Positions 34,339 through 43,389 of a stretch of 54,112 nucleotides of DNA are shown here, in pieces. Source of the stretch: Teichococcus rhizosphaerae. GTDB lineage: Bacteria; Pseudomonadota; Alphaproteobacteria; Acetobacterales; Acetobacteraceae. The notes beneath the pieces are model-generated. The model was not told where the DNA came from. It did no database searches and saw only the letters and a program-made list of their open reading frames with translations. The position numbers were made by a program, and so were the translations under genes. The stretch's first letter is position 1. Each line of letters opens with the position of its first letter. The DNA lies in the NCBI RefSeq assembly GCF_002631185.1, contig NZ_PDNU01000038.1, forward strand, positions 1 to 54,112, in the 5' to 3' direction.

Positions 34339-35943
34339 ATGCGCCTCTCCCGCCGTCATCTGCTCTTGTCCGGCGCCGGCCTCGCCAGCCTGGCCAGCGG
34401 CCTGCCGCTGCCCGCCGCCCTTGCCCAGGAGCCGCGCCGCGGCGGCGTGCTGACGGTGCATCTGGGCTCCGAGCAGCGCATCCTGAACCCGGCGCTGCGC
34501 GCCTCCACCGGCGTCTATGTCATCACCAGCAAGATCATCGAGCCGCTGGTCGATCTCGGTGCGGGCGGCAAGATCGTCCCCGTGCTGGCCACCGCCTGGG
34601 AGGCGGCGCCGGACGGCAAGACCGTCACCTTCCGGCTGCGCGAGGGCGTGCAGTGGCATGACGGCAAGCCCTTCACCAGCGCCGACGTGCAGTACAGCGC
34701 GATGGAGCAGTGGAAGAAGCACCTCAACTACGGCACCACGCTGCAACTCTACCTCGATGCTGTGGAAACGCCGGACGCCCACACGGCGGTGTTCCGCTAT
34801 TCCCGCCCGATGCCGCTCGACCTGCTGCTGCGCGCGCTCTGCGACCTGGGCTATGTGGTGCCGAGGCATGTGTTCGAGGGCACCAACGTGCTGGAGAACC
34901 CGGCCAACACGGCCCCCATCGGCACCGGCCCCTTCAAGTTCGTCGAGTACCAGCGCGGCCAGTACGTCATCGCCGAGCGCAACCCGAACTACTGGCGCCA
35001 GGGCTTCCCCTATCTCGACCGCGTGGTGTGGCGCTTCATCACCGACCGCTCGGCGGCCACCGCCGCGCTGGAAACGGGGGCGGTGCAGCTTTCCGCCTAT
35101 AACGGCCTGCCGCTGGCCGATCTCGACCGGCTGCGCAAGGATGACCGCTTCGAGGTCTCGACCCGCGGCGTCGAGGGCAACGTGTTCAACAACACGCTGG
35201 AGTTCAACACGCGCCGCAAGGAGCTGTCCGACAAGCGCGTGCGCCAGGCCATCGCCCACGCCATCGACGTGGACTTCTTCCTGGAGAACTTCCTCTACGG
35301 CCTCGGCAAGCGCGCCACGGGGCCGATCCCCTCGCTCTCGCCGGAGTTCTTCCCCAACAATCCGGTGCCCTACCCCTACGACAAGGCGCGCGCCGAGAAG
35401 ATGCTGGACGAGGCGGGCTACCGGCGTGGCGCGGGGGGCGTCCGCTTCTCGCTCCGCATCGTGCCGATCATGAACGGCGAGGACGTGCCGCTGCTGGCCA
35501 CCTTCATCCAGCAATCGCTGCAGCAGGTGGGCATCCGCGTCGAGATCGTGCAGCTCGACATCGCCGGGGCGCTCTCCGCCGTGTACCGGGACTGGAACTT
35601 CGACCTCGCCACGGGCTGGCACCAGTATCGCGGCGACCCGGCGGTCTCCACCACCGTCTGGTACCGCTCCGGCAGCCCCAAGGGCTCGCCCTGGACCAAC
35701 CAGTTCGGCTGGCAGTCCGACAAGGTGGACCAGCTGATCGACCAGGCCGCCACGGAGCTGGATTCCGCGAAGCGCCGCGCGCTCTATGCCGAGTTCGTCC
35801 GCCAGGTGAATGACGAGCTGCCGGTGTGGATGATGACCGAGCGGCCCTTCTACGCCGCCACTTCCAAGCGGGTGCAGAACCACCACAACGTGCCGCGCTG
35901 GGATTCCGGTGACTGGCACGACACCTGGCTGTTGCCTTCGTAA
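34339..35943 (+). CDS. ABC transporter substrate-binding protein, peptide/opine/nickel family
   Basis: The periplasmic SBP family 5 protein of a Dpp/Opp/Gsi-type importer. The 534 residues begin with a Tat-like signal peptide (LSRRHLLLSG then a hydrophobic stretch, cleavage near ALAQ). Core family marks are VPVLATAWEAAPDGKTVTFRLREGV-type text, WHDGKPFTSADVQYS, GTGPFKFVEY and NPNYWRQGFPYLDRVVWRF. The substrate cannot be told from sequence. The ATG at 34339 is used, with GGAG about 10 bases upstream. The first permease gene starts 8 bases after its stop. Confidence 0.93.
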   Translation: MRLSRRHLLLSGAGLASLASGLPLPAALAQEPRRGGVLTVHLGSEQRILNPALRASTGVYVITSKIIEPLVDLGAGGKIVPVLATAWEAAPDGKTVTFRLREGVQWHDGKPFTSADVQYSAMEQWKKHLNYGTTLQLYLDAVETPDAHTAVFRYSRPMPLDLLLRALCDLGYVVPRHVFEGTNVLENPANTAPIGTGPFKFVEYQRGQYVIAERNPNYWRQGFPYLDRVVWRFITDRSAATAALETGAVQLSAYNGLPLADLDRLRKDDRFEVSTRGVEGNVFNNTLEFNTRRKELSDKRVRQAIAHAIDVDFFLENFLYGLGKRATGPIPSLSPEFFPNNPVPYPYDKARAEKMLDEAGYRRGAGGVRFSLRIVPIMNGEDVPLLATFIQQSLQQVGIRVEIVQLDIAGALSAVYRDWNFDLATGWHQYRGDPAVSTTVWYRSGSPKGSPWTNQFGWQSDKVDQLIDQAATELDSAKRRALYAEFVRQVNDELPVWMMTERPFYAATSKRVQNHHNVPRWDSGDWHDTWLLPS

Positions 35944-35951
35944 CGCCGCGG

Positions 35952-36929
35952 ATGCAGATCCTGCTGCTCGCCCTGCGCCGGCTGGCCGCCAGCCTGCCGA
36001 CGCTGCTGCTGATCCTGGTCGGGCTGTTCCTGCTGCTGCAGCTGGCGCCCGGCGACACGGTGGACGCGCTGATCGCCCAGATGGGCGGCGGCGACCCGGC
36101 CATGGCCGAGCAGCTCCGCACCTTCTACGGGCTGGACGCGCCGGTGGTGGTGCAGCTCGGCCGCTACCTGCTGCGGCTGGTGACGCTCGACCTCGGCTTC
36201 TCCGCCATCTACGGCAAGCCGGTGGCGGAGGTGATCCTGGAGCGGCTGCCGGTGACGCTGCTGCTGATGGCGAGCGCGCTGAGCTTCGCCTTCGCCGCCG
36301 GCATGGCGCTCGGCGTCGTCGCCGCGCGGCGCGTCAACCGCTGGCCGGACACGCTGATCTCGACGCTCGGGCTGGTGTTCTACGCCACCCCCTCCTTCTG
36401 GTTCGGCATGATGGGCATCGTGGTCTTCGCGGTGCGGCTTTCCTGGCTGCCGGCGGGCGGCTTCGAGGAGATCGGCAGCGGCAACGCCGGCCTCACGCGC
36501 GTGCTGGACATCGCCTGGCACCTGGTGCTGCCGGTGGCGACGCTGGCGCTCACCTACCTCGCCACCTATCTGCGCATCATGCGCGCCTCCATGCTGGAGG
36601 TGCTGACGCTGGATTTCGTCCGCACCGCCCGCGCCAAGGGCCTGGGCGAGACGGCGGTGGTGCTGCGCCACGTCCTGCGCAACGCGCTGCTGCCCGGCGT
36701 CACGCTGATGGGGTTGCAGGCCGGCACCATGCTGGGCGGCTCGGTGGTGGTGGAAAGCGTCTTCGCGCTGCCCGGCCTCGGGCGGCTGGCCTATGAATCG
36801 GTCGTGCAGCGGGACGTGAACACGCTGCTCGGCATCGTCTTCGTTTCGGCGCTGCTGGTCATCGCCATCAACTTCATCGTGGACATGCTGTACGCCAAGC
36901 TCGATCCGCGCATCGTGTCGGGGCGCTGA
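35952..36929 (+). CDS. ABC transporter permease, DppB type
   Basis: The first membrane subunit of the peptide-type importer. Of 325 residues, one N-terminal membrane helix (about 8-30) is followed by a periplasmic loop and five further helices. The cytoplasmic EAA loop is RTARAKGLGETAVVLRHVLR, where the ATPase docks. SAIYGKPVAEVILERLPVTLLL and the C-terminal VFVSALLVIAINFIVDMLYAKLDPRI are typical of DppB/GsiC. It is closely packed with its neighbours (8 bases from the binding protein, 1 base from the next permease). Confidence 0.94.
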   Translation: MQILLLALRRLAASLPTLLLILVGLFLLLQLAPGDTVDALIAQMGGGDPAMAEQLRTFYGLDAPVVVQLGRYLLRLVTLDLGFSAIYGKPVAEVILERLPVTLLLMASALSFAFAAGMALGVVAARRVNRWPDTLISTLGLVFYATPSFWFGMMGIVVFAVRLSWLPAGGFEEIGSGNAGLTRVLDIAWHLVLPVATLALTYLATYLRIMRASMLEVLTLDFVRTARAKGLGETAVVLRHVLRNALLPGVTLMGLQAGTMLGGSVVVESVFALPGLGRLAYESVVQRDVNTLLGIVFVSALLVIAINFIVDMLYAKLDPRIVSGR

Positions 36930-36930
36930 G

Positions 36931-37764
36931 ATGCTCGGCTTCCTCCGGCGCTATATGCGCAACCCGGCGGCGGTGATCGGCCTGCTGCTGGTGCTGGCGG
37001 TGATCGGCATGGCCGTCTCCGCCCCCTTCGTCTTCCCGCGCGACCCGCTCTCGCTGGCGGGCCGCCCGCTGCAATGGCCGATGGACAACCCGCGCTTCTG
37101 GCTCGGCACCGACAACACGGGGCGGGACATCGCGGCGCAGATCTTCCACGGCGCCCGCGTCTCGCTGCTGATCGGCCTCGTCGCCACGGTCATCGCCATC
37201 GTCATCGGCATCGTCATCGGTGCCGTGTCGGGCTTCTATGGCGGCTGGGTGGACGACGTGCTGATGCGCGTCACCGAGGCGTTCCAGACCCTGCCCAACT
37301 TCATCCTGCTGCTGGTGCTGGTGGCGGTGTTCGGCTCGGACATCACCTTCGTCACCATCGCCATCGGCATCGTCTCCTGGCCGCCCTCGGCGCGGCTGAC
37401 GCGGGCGGAGTTCCTGTCCTTGCGCAACCGGGAGTTCGTGCAGGCCTGCCGCGTGCTGGGGATGCGGGACGCGCAGATCATCTTCCGCGAGATCCTGCCC
37501 AACGCGCTGCCGCCGGTCATCGTCTATGCCAGCGTCATCATGGCGGTGGCCATCCTGCTGGAAAGCGCGCTGGCCTTCCTCAACCTGTCCGACCCCAACG
37601 TGCCGAGCTGGGGCAACCTGATCGGCGCCGGGCGCGGCGTGCTGCGCGTGCAGTGGTACGTCTCCGCCATTCCGGGCGTCGTCATCCTGCTCACCGTGCT
37701 CGGCGTCTCGCTGGTCGGGCAGGGGCTGAACGACGCGCTGAACCCGAGGCTGAGGGGCCGATGA
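36931..37764 (+). CDS. ABC transporter permease, DppC type
   Basis: The second permease of the importer. Its 277 residues start with a cytoplasmic segment and first helix, then the WLGTDNTGRDI motif seen in DppC/GsiD proteins. The EAA loop is EFVQACRVLGMRDAQIIFRE, followed by ILPNALPPVIV. ESALAFLNLSDPNVPSWGNL and the final VSLVGQGLNDALNPRLR complete the family C-terminus. Its stop overlaps the ATPase start by four bases. Confidence 0.94.
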   Translation: MLGFLRRYMRNPAAVIGLLLVLAVIGMAVSAPFVFPRDPLSLAGRPLQWPMDNPRFWLGTDNTGRDIAAQIFHGARVSLLIGLVATVIAIVIGIVIGAVSGFYGGWVDDVLMRVTEAFQTLPNFILLLVLVAVFGSDITFVTIAIGIVSWPPSARLTRAEFLSLRNREFVQACRVLGMRDAQIIFREILPNALPPVIVYASVIMAVAILLESALAFLNLSDPNVPSWGNLIGAGRGVLRVQWYVSAIPGVVILLTVLGVSLVGQGLNDALNPRLRGR

Positions 37765-39413
37765 GCGACACGACACTCCTCTCCCCCCCTCTGCTCTCCA
37801 TCGAGGGGCTGACCGTCGCCCTGCCCCGGGGCGCCGACCGTCCGCACGCGCTGGAGGACGTCTCGCTCCGCCTCGCGCCCAACGAGATCCTCTGCGTGGT
37901 GGGCGAGAGCGGCTCGGGCAAGTCGCTCACCGCCGGCGCGGTGATGGGGCTGCTGCCCGAGGGGGTGCGCGCCACGGCGGGGCGCATCCTGTTCGAGGGG
38001 CGGGACCTGCTGGCCCTGTCTCCGGCCGAGATGCGCAAGCTCCGCGGCGCGCGCATCGGCATGGTGTTCCAGGAGCCGATGACGGCGCTGAACCCGCTGC
38101 GCAGCATCGGCAGCCAGATCGCCGAGATGTTCCGCGTCCACACGCGGCTTTCCGGCGCCGAGATCGACCGGCGCGTGCTGGCGCTGCTCGGGGATGTGCG
38201 CATCCCCGACCCCGCGGCGGCGGGGCGCGCCTTTCCGCACGAGCTGTCGGGCGGCCAGCGGCAGCGCGCCATGATCGCCATGGCGCTGGCCCTGGAGCCG
38301 CGCCTGCTGATCTGCGACGAGCTCACCACCGCGCTCGACGTCACCACCCAGGCGCAGATCCTGCGCCTGATCCGCGACATGCAGCGGCGCACCGGCACGG
38401 CGGTGCTGTTCATCACCCATGATTTCGGCGTGGTGGCCGACATCGCCGACCGCGTGGCGGTGATGCGGCGCGGCCTGCTGGTGGAGCAGGGGCCTGCCGA
38501 TGAGGTGCTGAACCGTCCGCAACACCCCTATACCCGCGCCCTTGTCGCCGCCGTGCCGCCGCTGGCGCCGCCCGCGCCCCAGCCCGTCTCGGCCGAGGCG
38601 GTGCTGGAGATCGACCACGTCTCCAAGACCTACCGCAAGGGCGGCTGGCTGAAGCGCAACCGGCGCGTCACCCACGCGGTGAAGGACGTCTCCCTCAGCC
38701 TGCCGCGCGGCGCCACGCTGGGCATCGTGGGCGAGAGCGGTTCGGGCAAGTCCACGCTGGCCCGCTGCATCGTCCGGCTGCTGGACCCAGATGGCGGCGA
38801 GATCCGGCTGGAGGGCAAGGACCGTCTGGCCCTTTCGCGGGAAGAACTCCGCCAGGCCGCGCCGCAGGTGCAGATGGTGTTCCAGGACCCCTTCGCCAGC
38901 CTCAACCCGCGCCGCCGCGTGGGCGAGCTGGTGGCGCAAGGCCCGATCATCCATGGCACGCCCAAGGCCGAGGCCATGGCCCGCGCGCGGGAGCTGTTCG
39001 GGCTGGTGGGGCTGGACCCCGCCGCGCTGGACCGCTTCCCGCACGAATTCTCCGGCGGGCAGCGACAGCGCATCGGGCTGGCGCGGGCGCTGGCCATGCG
39101 GCCGCGCGTGCTGGTGGCGGACGAGCCGGTCTCGGCGCTGGACGTGTCCGTCCAGGCCCAGGTGCTGAAGCTGCTGGCGCGGCTGCGCGCGCAGCTCGGC
39201 CTGTCCATCGTGTTCATCACCCACGACCTGCGCGTCGCCGCCCAGCTCTGCGACCATGTGGCGGTGATGCGCGAGGGCGAGGTGGTGGAAAGCGGCCCGG
39301 TCGCGGAGGTCTTCGCGCGGCCGGCGCATGACTACACGCGGGCGCTGATGGCGGCCATTCCCGGGCAGGGCTGGACCCCGCCCGTGGCCTTCGGCAGCGA
39401 GGAGCCGGCCTGA
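37761..39413 (+). CDS. ABC transporter ATPase with two fused ATP-binding domains (DppD-DppF)
   Basis: Both ATPases of the importer in one 550-residue chain, as in GsiA. Domain 1 (about 8-265): Walker A GESGSGKS, signature LSGGQRQRA, Walker B written ICDELTTALD instead of the usual ADEPTTALD. Domain 2 (about 280-540): Walker A GESGSGKST, signature FSGGQRQRI, Walker B VADEPVSALD. HPYTRALVAAVPP after domain 1 and HDYTRALMAAIP after domain 2 are the oligopeptide-type C-terminal motifs. A frameshift origin is unlikely since the linker is clean. It is the last gene of the operon; a hairpin follows. Confidence 0.94.
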   Translation: MSDTTLLSPPLLSIEGLTVALPRGADRPHALEDVSLRLAPNEILCVVGESGSGKSLTAGAVMGLLPEGVRATAGRILFEGRDLLALSPAEMRKLRGARIGMVFQEPMTALNPLRSIGSQIAEMFRVHTRLSGAEIDRRVLALLGDVRIPDPAAAGRAFPHELSGGQRQRAMIAMALALEPRLLICDELTTALDVTTQAQILRLIRDMQRRTGTAVLFITHDFGVVADIADRVAVMRRGLLVEQGPADEVLNRPQHPYTRALVAAVPPLAPPAPQPVSAEAVLEIDHVSKTYRKGGWLKRNRRVTHAVKDVSLSLPRGATLGIVGESGSGKSTLARCIVRLLDPDGGEIRLEGKDRLALSREELRQAAPQVQMVFQDPFASLNPRRRVGELVAQGPIIHGTPKAEAMARARELFGLVGLDPAALDRFPHEFSGGQRQRIGLARALAMRPRVLVADEPVSALDVSVQAQVLKLLARLRAQLGLSIVFITHDLRVAAQLCDHVAVMREGEVVESGPVAEVFARPAHDYTRALMAAIPGQGWTPPVAFGSEEPA

Positions 39414-39423
39414 CCGGAAGGGG

Positions 39424-39440
39424 AGGGGAAGCCCTTCCCC
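39424..39440 (+). terminator. Hairpin after the ABC operon
   Basis: AGGGGAA (39424-39430) can pair with TTCCCC (39435-39440) around GCCC, 11 bases after the stop of the fused ATPase gene. It is short and lacks a U tract. Confidence 0.4.
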
Positions 39441-39554
39441 CTGGCCCGCCCGTTGCCCAGCCCGTCATCAGGGCTGTGCAAGGGACGGGCAGATCCGCGC
39501 CGGCCGGGTCCAACAAGAGGGGCGAAGGTGGCTTTTCAGCCGCCCCGAAGCGGT

Positions 39555-39588
39555 GAACACTCCCCGCCCGTCCTGGCTGGGAGTGTTC
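39555..39588 (+). promoter_or_regulatory. Perfect 10-bp inverted repeat over the hyuA ribosome-binding site
   Basis: GAACACTCCC (39555-39564) and GGGAGTGTTC (39579-39588) are perfectly complementary around a 14-base loop. The right arm contains GGGAG, the Shine-Dalgarno of the gene starting at 39595. As RNA the hairpin would hide that site; as DNA it could be an operator. Confidence 0.6.
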
Positions 39589-39594
39589 CGACTG

Positions 39595-41670
39595 ATGCCT
39601 TCTGCTCGCTTGGCCTCCGACATCGGAGGAACCTTCACGGATCTCGCGCTGGAACGCGATGGGGAGCGCTGGACCGCGAAGGTGCTCACCACGCCGCACG
39701 CGCCGGAGCTGGGCGTGCTGGAGGGCATCCGCGTCGTGCTGGACAAGGCGGGGCTGCGGCCCGCCGATGTGGCGCTGTTCATCCACGGCACCACCCTCGC
39801 CACCAACGCCGTGATCGAGCGCAAGGGCGCCCGCACCGCGCTGCTGACCACCGAGGGCTTCCGCGACGTGCTCGCCCTCGGCAACGAGTCCCGCTACGAC
39901 CAGTATGACCTGAACATCGAGCTGCCGCGGCCGCTGGTGCCGCGCCGCTGGCGCCTGCCCGTGCCGGAGCGGCTGGACAATGAAGGCAAGGTCCTGCTGC
40001 CGCTGGACGAGGCGGCGCTGCGCCGGCAGATCGCCTTCATGAAGGCGGAGGGCATCGAGAGCGTCGCCATCGGCTTCCTGCACGCCTTCGTCAATCCGGC
40101 GCATGAGCGCCGCGCCGCCGAGATTTTGGCGGAGGAATGGCCGGAGGTGCGGGTCTCCCTTTCCTCCGAGGTCTCGCCCGAGATGCGGGAATGGGAGCGC
40201 TTCTCCACCACCGTCGCCAACGCCTATGTGCAGCCGCTGATGGCCAGCTATCTCGGCCGCCTGCAACAGGGCCTGGCCGAGGGCGGCTTCGCCTGCCCCT
40301 TCTTCATGATGCTCTCCGGCGGCGGGCTCACCACGGTGGAGACGGCCGCGCGCTTCCCCATCCGGCTGGTGGAGAGCGGCCCCGCGGGCGGCGCCATCTT
40401 CTCCGCCCATGTCGCGCGGCAGCGGGGATTGTCGAAGGTGCTGTCCTTCGACATGGGCGGCACCACCGCCAAGGTCTGCCTGATCGACGACTTCCAGCCC
40501 CAGGCCAGCCGCAGCTTCGAGGTGGCGCGCGTCGGCCGCTTCAAGAAGGGCTCGGGGCTGCCGCTGCGCATCCCCGTCATCGAGATGGTGGAGATCGGCG
40601 CGGGCGGCGGCAGCCTGGCGCAGGTCGATGCGCTGGGCCGCATCCAGGTGGGGCCGGAAAGCGCCGGCGCCGATCCCGGCCCGGCCTGCTATGGCCGCGG
40701 CGGCACGCGGCCGGCGGTGACGGATGCCAACCTGGCGCTCGGCCGCTACGAGCCCGCCCTGTTCGCCGGCGGCCAGTTCCCGCTGCAGGTGCCCCCGGCG
40801 CTGGCCGCGCTGGAGGAGCATGTCGGCGGCAGGCTTGGATTGGCCCCGGAAATGGCCGCCCTCGGCGTGGTCGAGATGGTGGACGAAAACATGGCCAACG
40901 CCGCCCGCGTCCATGCCATCGAGAGCGGCAAGGGCTATGAGGGCCGCGCCATCATCGCCTTCGGCGGCGGCGGGCCGGTGCATGGCTACCGCGTGGCGGA
41001 GAAGATCGGCGTGTCGCGCATGCTGGTGCCCTCGGGCGCCGGCGTCGGCAGCGCCATCGGCTTCCTGCGCGCGCCCGTGGGCTACGAGGTGGTGAAAAGC
41101 CTCTACCAGCGCTTCCGCAGCTTCGACGTGGCGGCGGTGAACGGGCTGCTCGGCGCCATGTCGGCCGAGGCGCGGAGCGTGGTGGAGCAGGGCAGCTTCG
41201 GCGCTAGGCTCGCCGAGAGCCGCATCGCCTATATGCGCTATGTCGGCCAGGGCCACGAGATCTCCGTGGCGCTGCCGGCGCGCGACCTGACGGAGGCCGA
41301 CATCGCCGCCATCCGCGCCGATTACGATGCCGAGTATTCCCGCTTCTACGACCGCCCCGTGCCGGGCAGCGACGTGGAGATCCTGTCCTTCGCCGTGACG
41401 GTGGCGACGGTGCTGCCCGAGGTGGCGCCCGCCGGCGCGGTGGAGGAGGCGCCTGCGCCGTCCCCCATCCGCCACCAGGCGGTGCGCGACACCACCGACG
41501 GCACCGTCGCCGACTGGGCGGTGTATGACCGCGAGCACCTTTCCCCCGGCGCGACGCTCGCCGGCCCCTGCATCGTCGCCGAGGCGGAAACCAGCACGCT
41601 GGTCGGCCCCGGCTGGACCTGCCGCATGGATGCGCTCGGATATCTGGAACTGTTCAAGGAGGCCGCGTGA
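39595..41670 (+). CDS. Hydantoinase/5-oxoprolinase subunit A (HyuA family)
   Basis: The ATP-dependent A subunit of an N-methylhydantoinase/5-oxoprolinase-type enzyme, which hydrolyses cyclic amides such as hydantoins or 5-oxoproline. The 691 residues start ARLASDIGGTFTDLAL (actin-like phosphate loop). Further marks are HGTTLATNAVIERKGARTAL, GFRDVLALGNESRYDQYDL, SFDMGGTTAKVCLID and GAGGGSLAQVDALGRIQVGPESAGADPGPACYGRGG-type sequence. The substrate cannot be told. The ATG at 39595 follows GGGAG, which lies inside a hairpin; a GTG at 39553 is possible but would start before the hairpin. The B subunit starts one base after its stop. Confidence 0.92.
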   Translation: MPSARLASDIGGTFTDLALERDGERWTAKVLTTPHAPELGVLEGIRVVLDKAGLRPADVALFIHGTTLATNAVIERKGARTALLTTEGFRDVLALGNESRYDQYDLNIELPRPLVPRRWRLPVPERLDNEGKVLLPLDEAALRRQIAFMKAEGIESVAIGFLHAFVNPAHERRAAEILAEEWPEVRVSLSSEVSPEMREWERFSTTVANAYVQPLMASYLGRLQQGLAEGGFACPFFMMLSGGGLTTVETAARFPIRLVESGPAGGAIFSAHVARQRGLSKVLSFDMGGTTAKVCLIDDFQPQASRSFEVARVGRFKKGSGLPLRIPVIEMVEIGAGGGSLAQVDALGRIQVGPESAGADPGPACYGRGGTRPAVTDANLALGRYEPALFAGGQFPLQVPPALAALEEHVGGRLGLAPEMAALGVVEMVDENMANAARVHAIESGKGYEGRAIIAFGGGGPVHGYRVAEKIGVSRMLVPSGAGVGSAIGFLRAPVGYEVVKSLYQRFRSFDVAAVNGLLGAMSAEARSVVEQGSFGARLAESRIAYMRYVGQGHEISVALPARDLTEADIAAIRADYDAEYSRFYDRPVPGSDVEILSFAVTVATVLPEVAPAGAVEEAPAPSPIRHQAVRDTTDGTVADWAVYDREHLSPGATLAGPCIVAEAETSTLVGPGWTCRMDALGYLELFKEAA

Positions 41671-41671
41671 C

Positions 41672-43315
41672 ATGGACGCCCAGCCGATGAATGCGCTCGA
41701 GAAGATCCAGCGCCAGATCCAGTGGAACCGCCTGATCGCGGTGGTGGAGGAGCAGGCGCAGACCATGATCCGCACCGCCTTCAGCACCACGGTGCGCGAG
41801 GCGGGCGACCTTTCCGCCGGCATCTTCGACCTCAAGGGCCGCATGCTGGCGCAGGCTGTCACCGGCACGCCCGGCCATGTGAACTCCATGATGGAGTCCG
41901 TCGGCCACTTCCTCGCCAAGTTCCCGGCGGAAACGATGAAGCCGGGCGACCACTACATCACCAACGACCCCTGGCTCGGCACCGGCCACCTGCACGACCT
42001 CACCGTGGTCTCGCCCGCCTTCCGGCAGGGGAAGATCGTCGGCCTCTTCGCCAACACCGCGCATGTGATCGACGTGGGCGGCCTCGGCATGGGGCCCGAG
42101 GGGCGCAGCGTATTCGAGGAGGGGATGTACATCCCCATCGTCAAGTGCTTCGACCAGGGCCGCGCCAACGAGACCTTCTTCGACTTCATCCGCGCGGGCT
42201 CCCGCACGCCGGTCGAGCTGGAAGGCGACGTCTATTCCCTTTGCGCCTGCAACGACGCCGGCATCAAGCGGCTAGTGGAGATGCTGGACGAGTTCGGCAT
42301 GGACAGCATCGACCCGCTGGCCGCGTACATCTTCGACAGCTCGCTCGCCGCCACCATCGCGGAGATCCGGAAGCTGCCGCGCGGCACCTACAGCGCCAGC
42401 ATCCGCAGCGACGGCTACGAAGCCCCTGTCACGCTGAAGGCCGCGATGACGCTGCACGAGGACCACATCACGGTGGACTTCGCTGGCACCTCGGGGTTGT
42501 CGGGGCGCGGCATCAACGTGCCGGCGGCCTATTGCCGCGCCTATTCCTGCTTCGGCATCAAGTGCGTGGTGGCGCCCGAGATTCCCAACAACTGGGCTTC
42601 GCTGGCGCCCTTCCGCATGGAGATCCCGGAAGGCTGTATCCTGAACGCGCCGCGGCCCTTCCCGGTCAGCGTGCGGCATGTCACCGGCCAGCTGCTGCCG
42701 GACCTGATGATGGGATGCCTGCACCAGGTGGTGCCGGACCGCGTGACCGCCGAGGGCTCCTCCTGCCTGTGGAACCCGCCGCTCCGCGGTGGCGGCCAGG
42801 TTTCCGGTGCCGCCGCCGAGCTGCCGGATTTCGAGGTGATCACCTTCAACTCCGGCGGCACCGGCGCGCGGCCGGCCAAGGACGGGCTGGATGGCACGGC
42901 TTTCCCCTCCGGCGTGCGCACCATGCCGGTGGAGGCCACCGAGAACGTGGCGCCCGTGGTGTTCTGGAAGAAGGAGCTGCGGCCGGATTCGGCCGGCGCG
43001 GGGCGCACCCGCGGCGGCTTCGGGCAGATCATGGAGATCGGCACCAAGGGCGAGGCGGAATTCGCGGTGAACGCCATCTTCGACCGCGTGGCCAACGCCC
43101 CGCGCGGCCGCGACGGCGGTGGCGACGGCGCGCCGGGCTGGGTGGGGCTGGACGACGGCACACCCCTGCGCACCAAGGGCTACCAGGTGGTGCCCAAGGG
43201 CCGGCGCCTGCTGCTGAAGCTTCCCGGCGGGGGAGGGATGGGCGACCCGGCGGAGCGCGACCCGGGGCTGGTGGAGCGCGACATCGCCGATGGGCTGGTG
43301 ACGGCCAGGCCCTAG
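41672..43315 (+). CDS. Hydantoinase/5-oxoprolinase subunit B (HyuB family)
   Basis: The partner of the preceding HyuA, 547 residues, of normal length. NRLIAVVEEQAQTMIRTAFS, DLSAGIFDLKGRMLAQA, GDHYITNDPWLGTGHLHD, and near the end RGGFGQIMEIG plus LLLKLPGGGGMGDPAERDP are the family signature segments. The ATG at 41672 has AAGGAGG at good spacing. With an importer of the glutathione/peptide type upstream, uptake and opening of a cyclic amino-acid derivative is a reasonable guess, but the two operons look separately expressed. A 14-bp hairpin follows the stop. Confidence 0.93.
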   Translation: MDAQPMNALEKIQRQIQWNRLIAVVEEQAQTMIRTAFSTTVREAGDLSAGIFDLKGRMLAQAVTGTPGHVNSMMESVGHFLAKFPAETMKPGDHYITNDPWLGTGHLHDLTVVSPAFRQGKIVGLFANTAHVIDVGGLGMGPEGRSVFEEGMYIPIVKCFDQGRANETFFDFIRAGSRTPVELEGDVYSLCACNDAGIKRLVEMLDEFGMDSIDPLAAYIFDSSLAATIAEIRKLPRGTYSASIRSDGYEAPVTLKAAMTLHEDHITVDFAGTSGLSGRGINVPAAYCRAYSCFGIKCVVAPEIPNNWASLAPFRMEIPEGCILNAPRPFPVSVRHVTGQLLPDLMMGCLHQVVPDRVTAEGSSCLWNPPLRGGGQVSGAAAELPDFEVITFNSGGTGARPAKDGLDGTAFPSGVRTMPVEATENVAPVVFWKKELRPDSAGAGRTRGGFGQIMEIGTKGEAEFAVNAIFDRVANAPRGRDGGGDGAPGWVGLDDGTPLRTKGYQVVPKGRRLLLKLPGGGGMGDPAERDPGLVERDIADGLVTARP

Positions 43316-43336
43316 CAGGGCCCGGGCGGCGGCGCC

Positions 43337-43376
43337 GGAAGCCCGCCGGGCAGGAGTGGCCCCCCGGCGGGCTTCC
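43337..43376. terminator. Strong bidirectional terminator
   Basis: GGAAGCCCGCCGGG (43337-43350) and CCCGGCGGGCTTCC (43363-43376) form a perfect 14-bp stem with a 12-base loop between the convergent hydantoinase and SDR genes. It is the longest perfect stem I noticed in the window. Confidence 0.8.
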
Positions 43377-43389
43377 CCGGCGGCCCGGC

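Noticed and set aside
37761-39413. Fused double ATPase as two genes merged by error, and the first Walker B (DELTTALD) as a defect.
   Set aside because: GsiA-type fusions are common. The catalytic Glu after the Walker B Asp is kept, and a Leu in place of Pro at that position occurs in related transporters.
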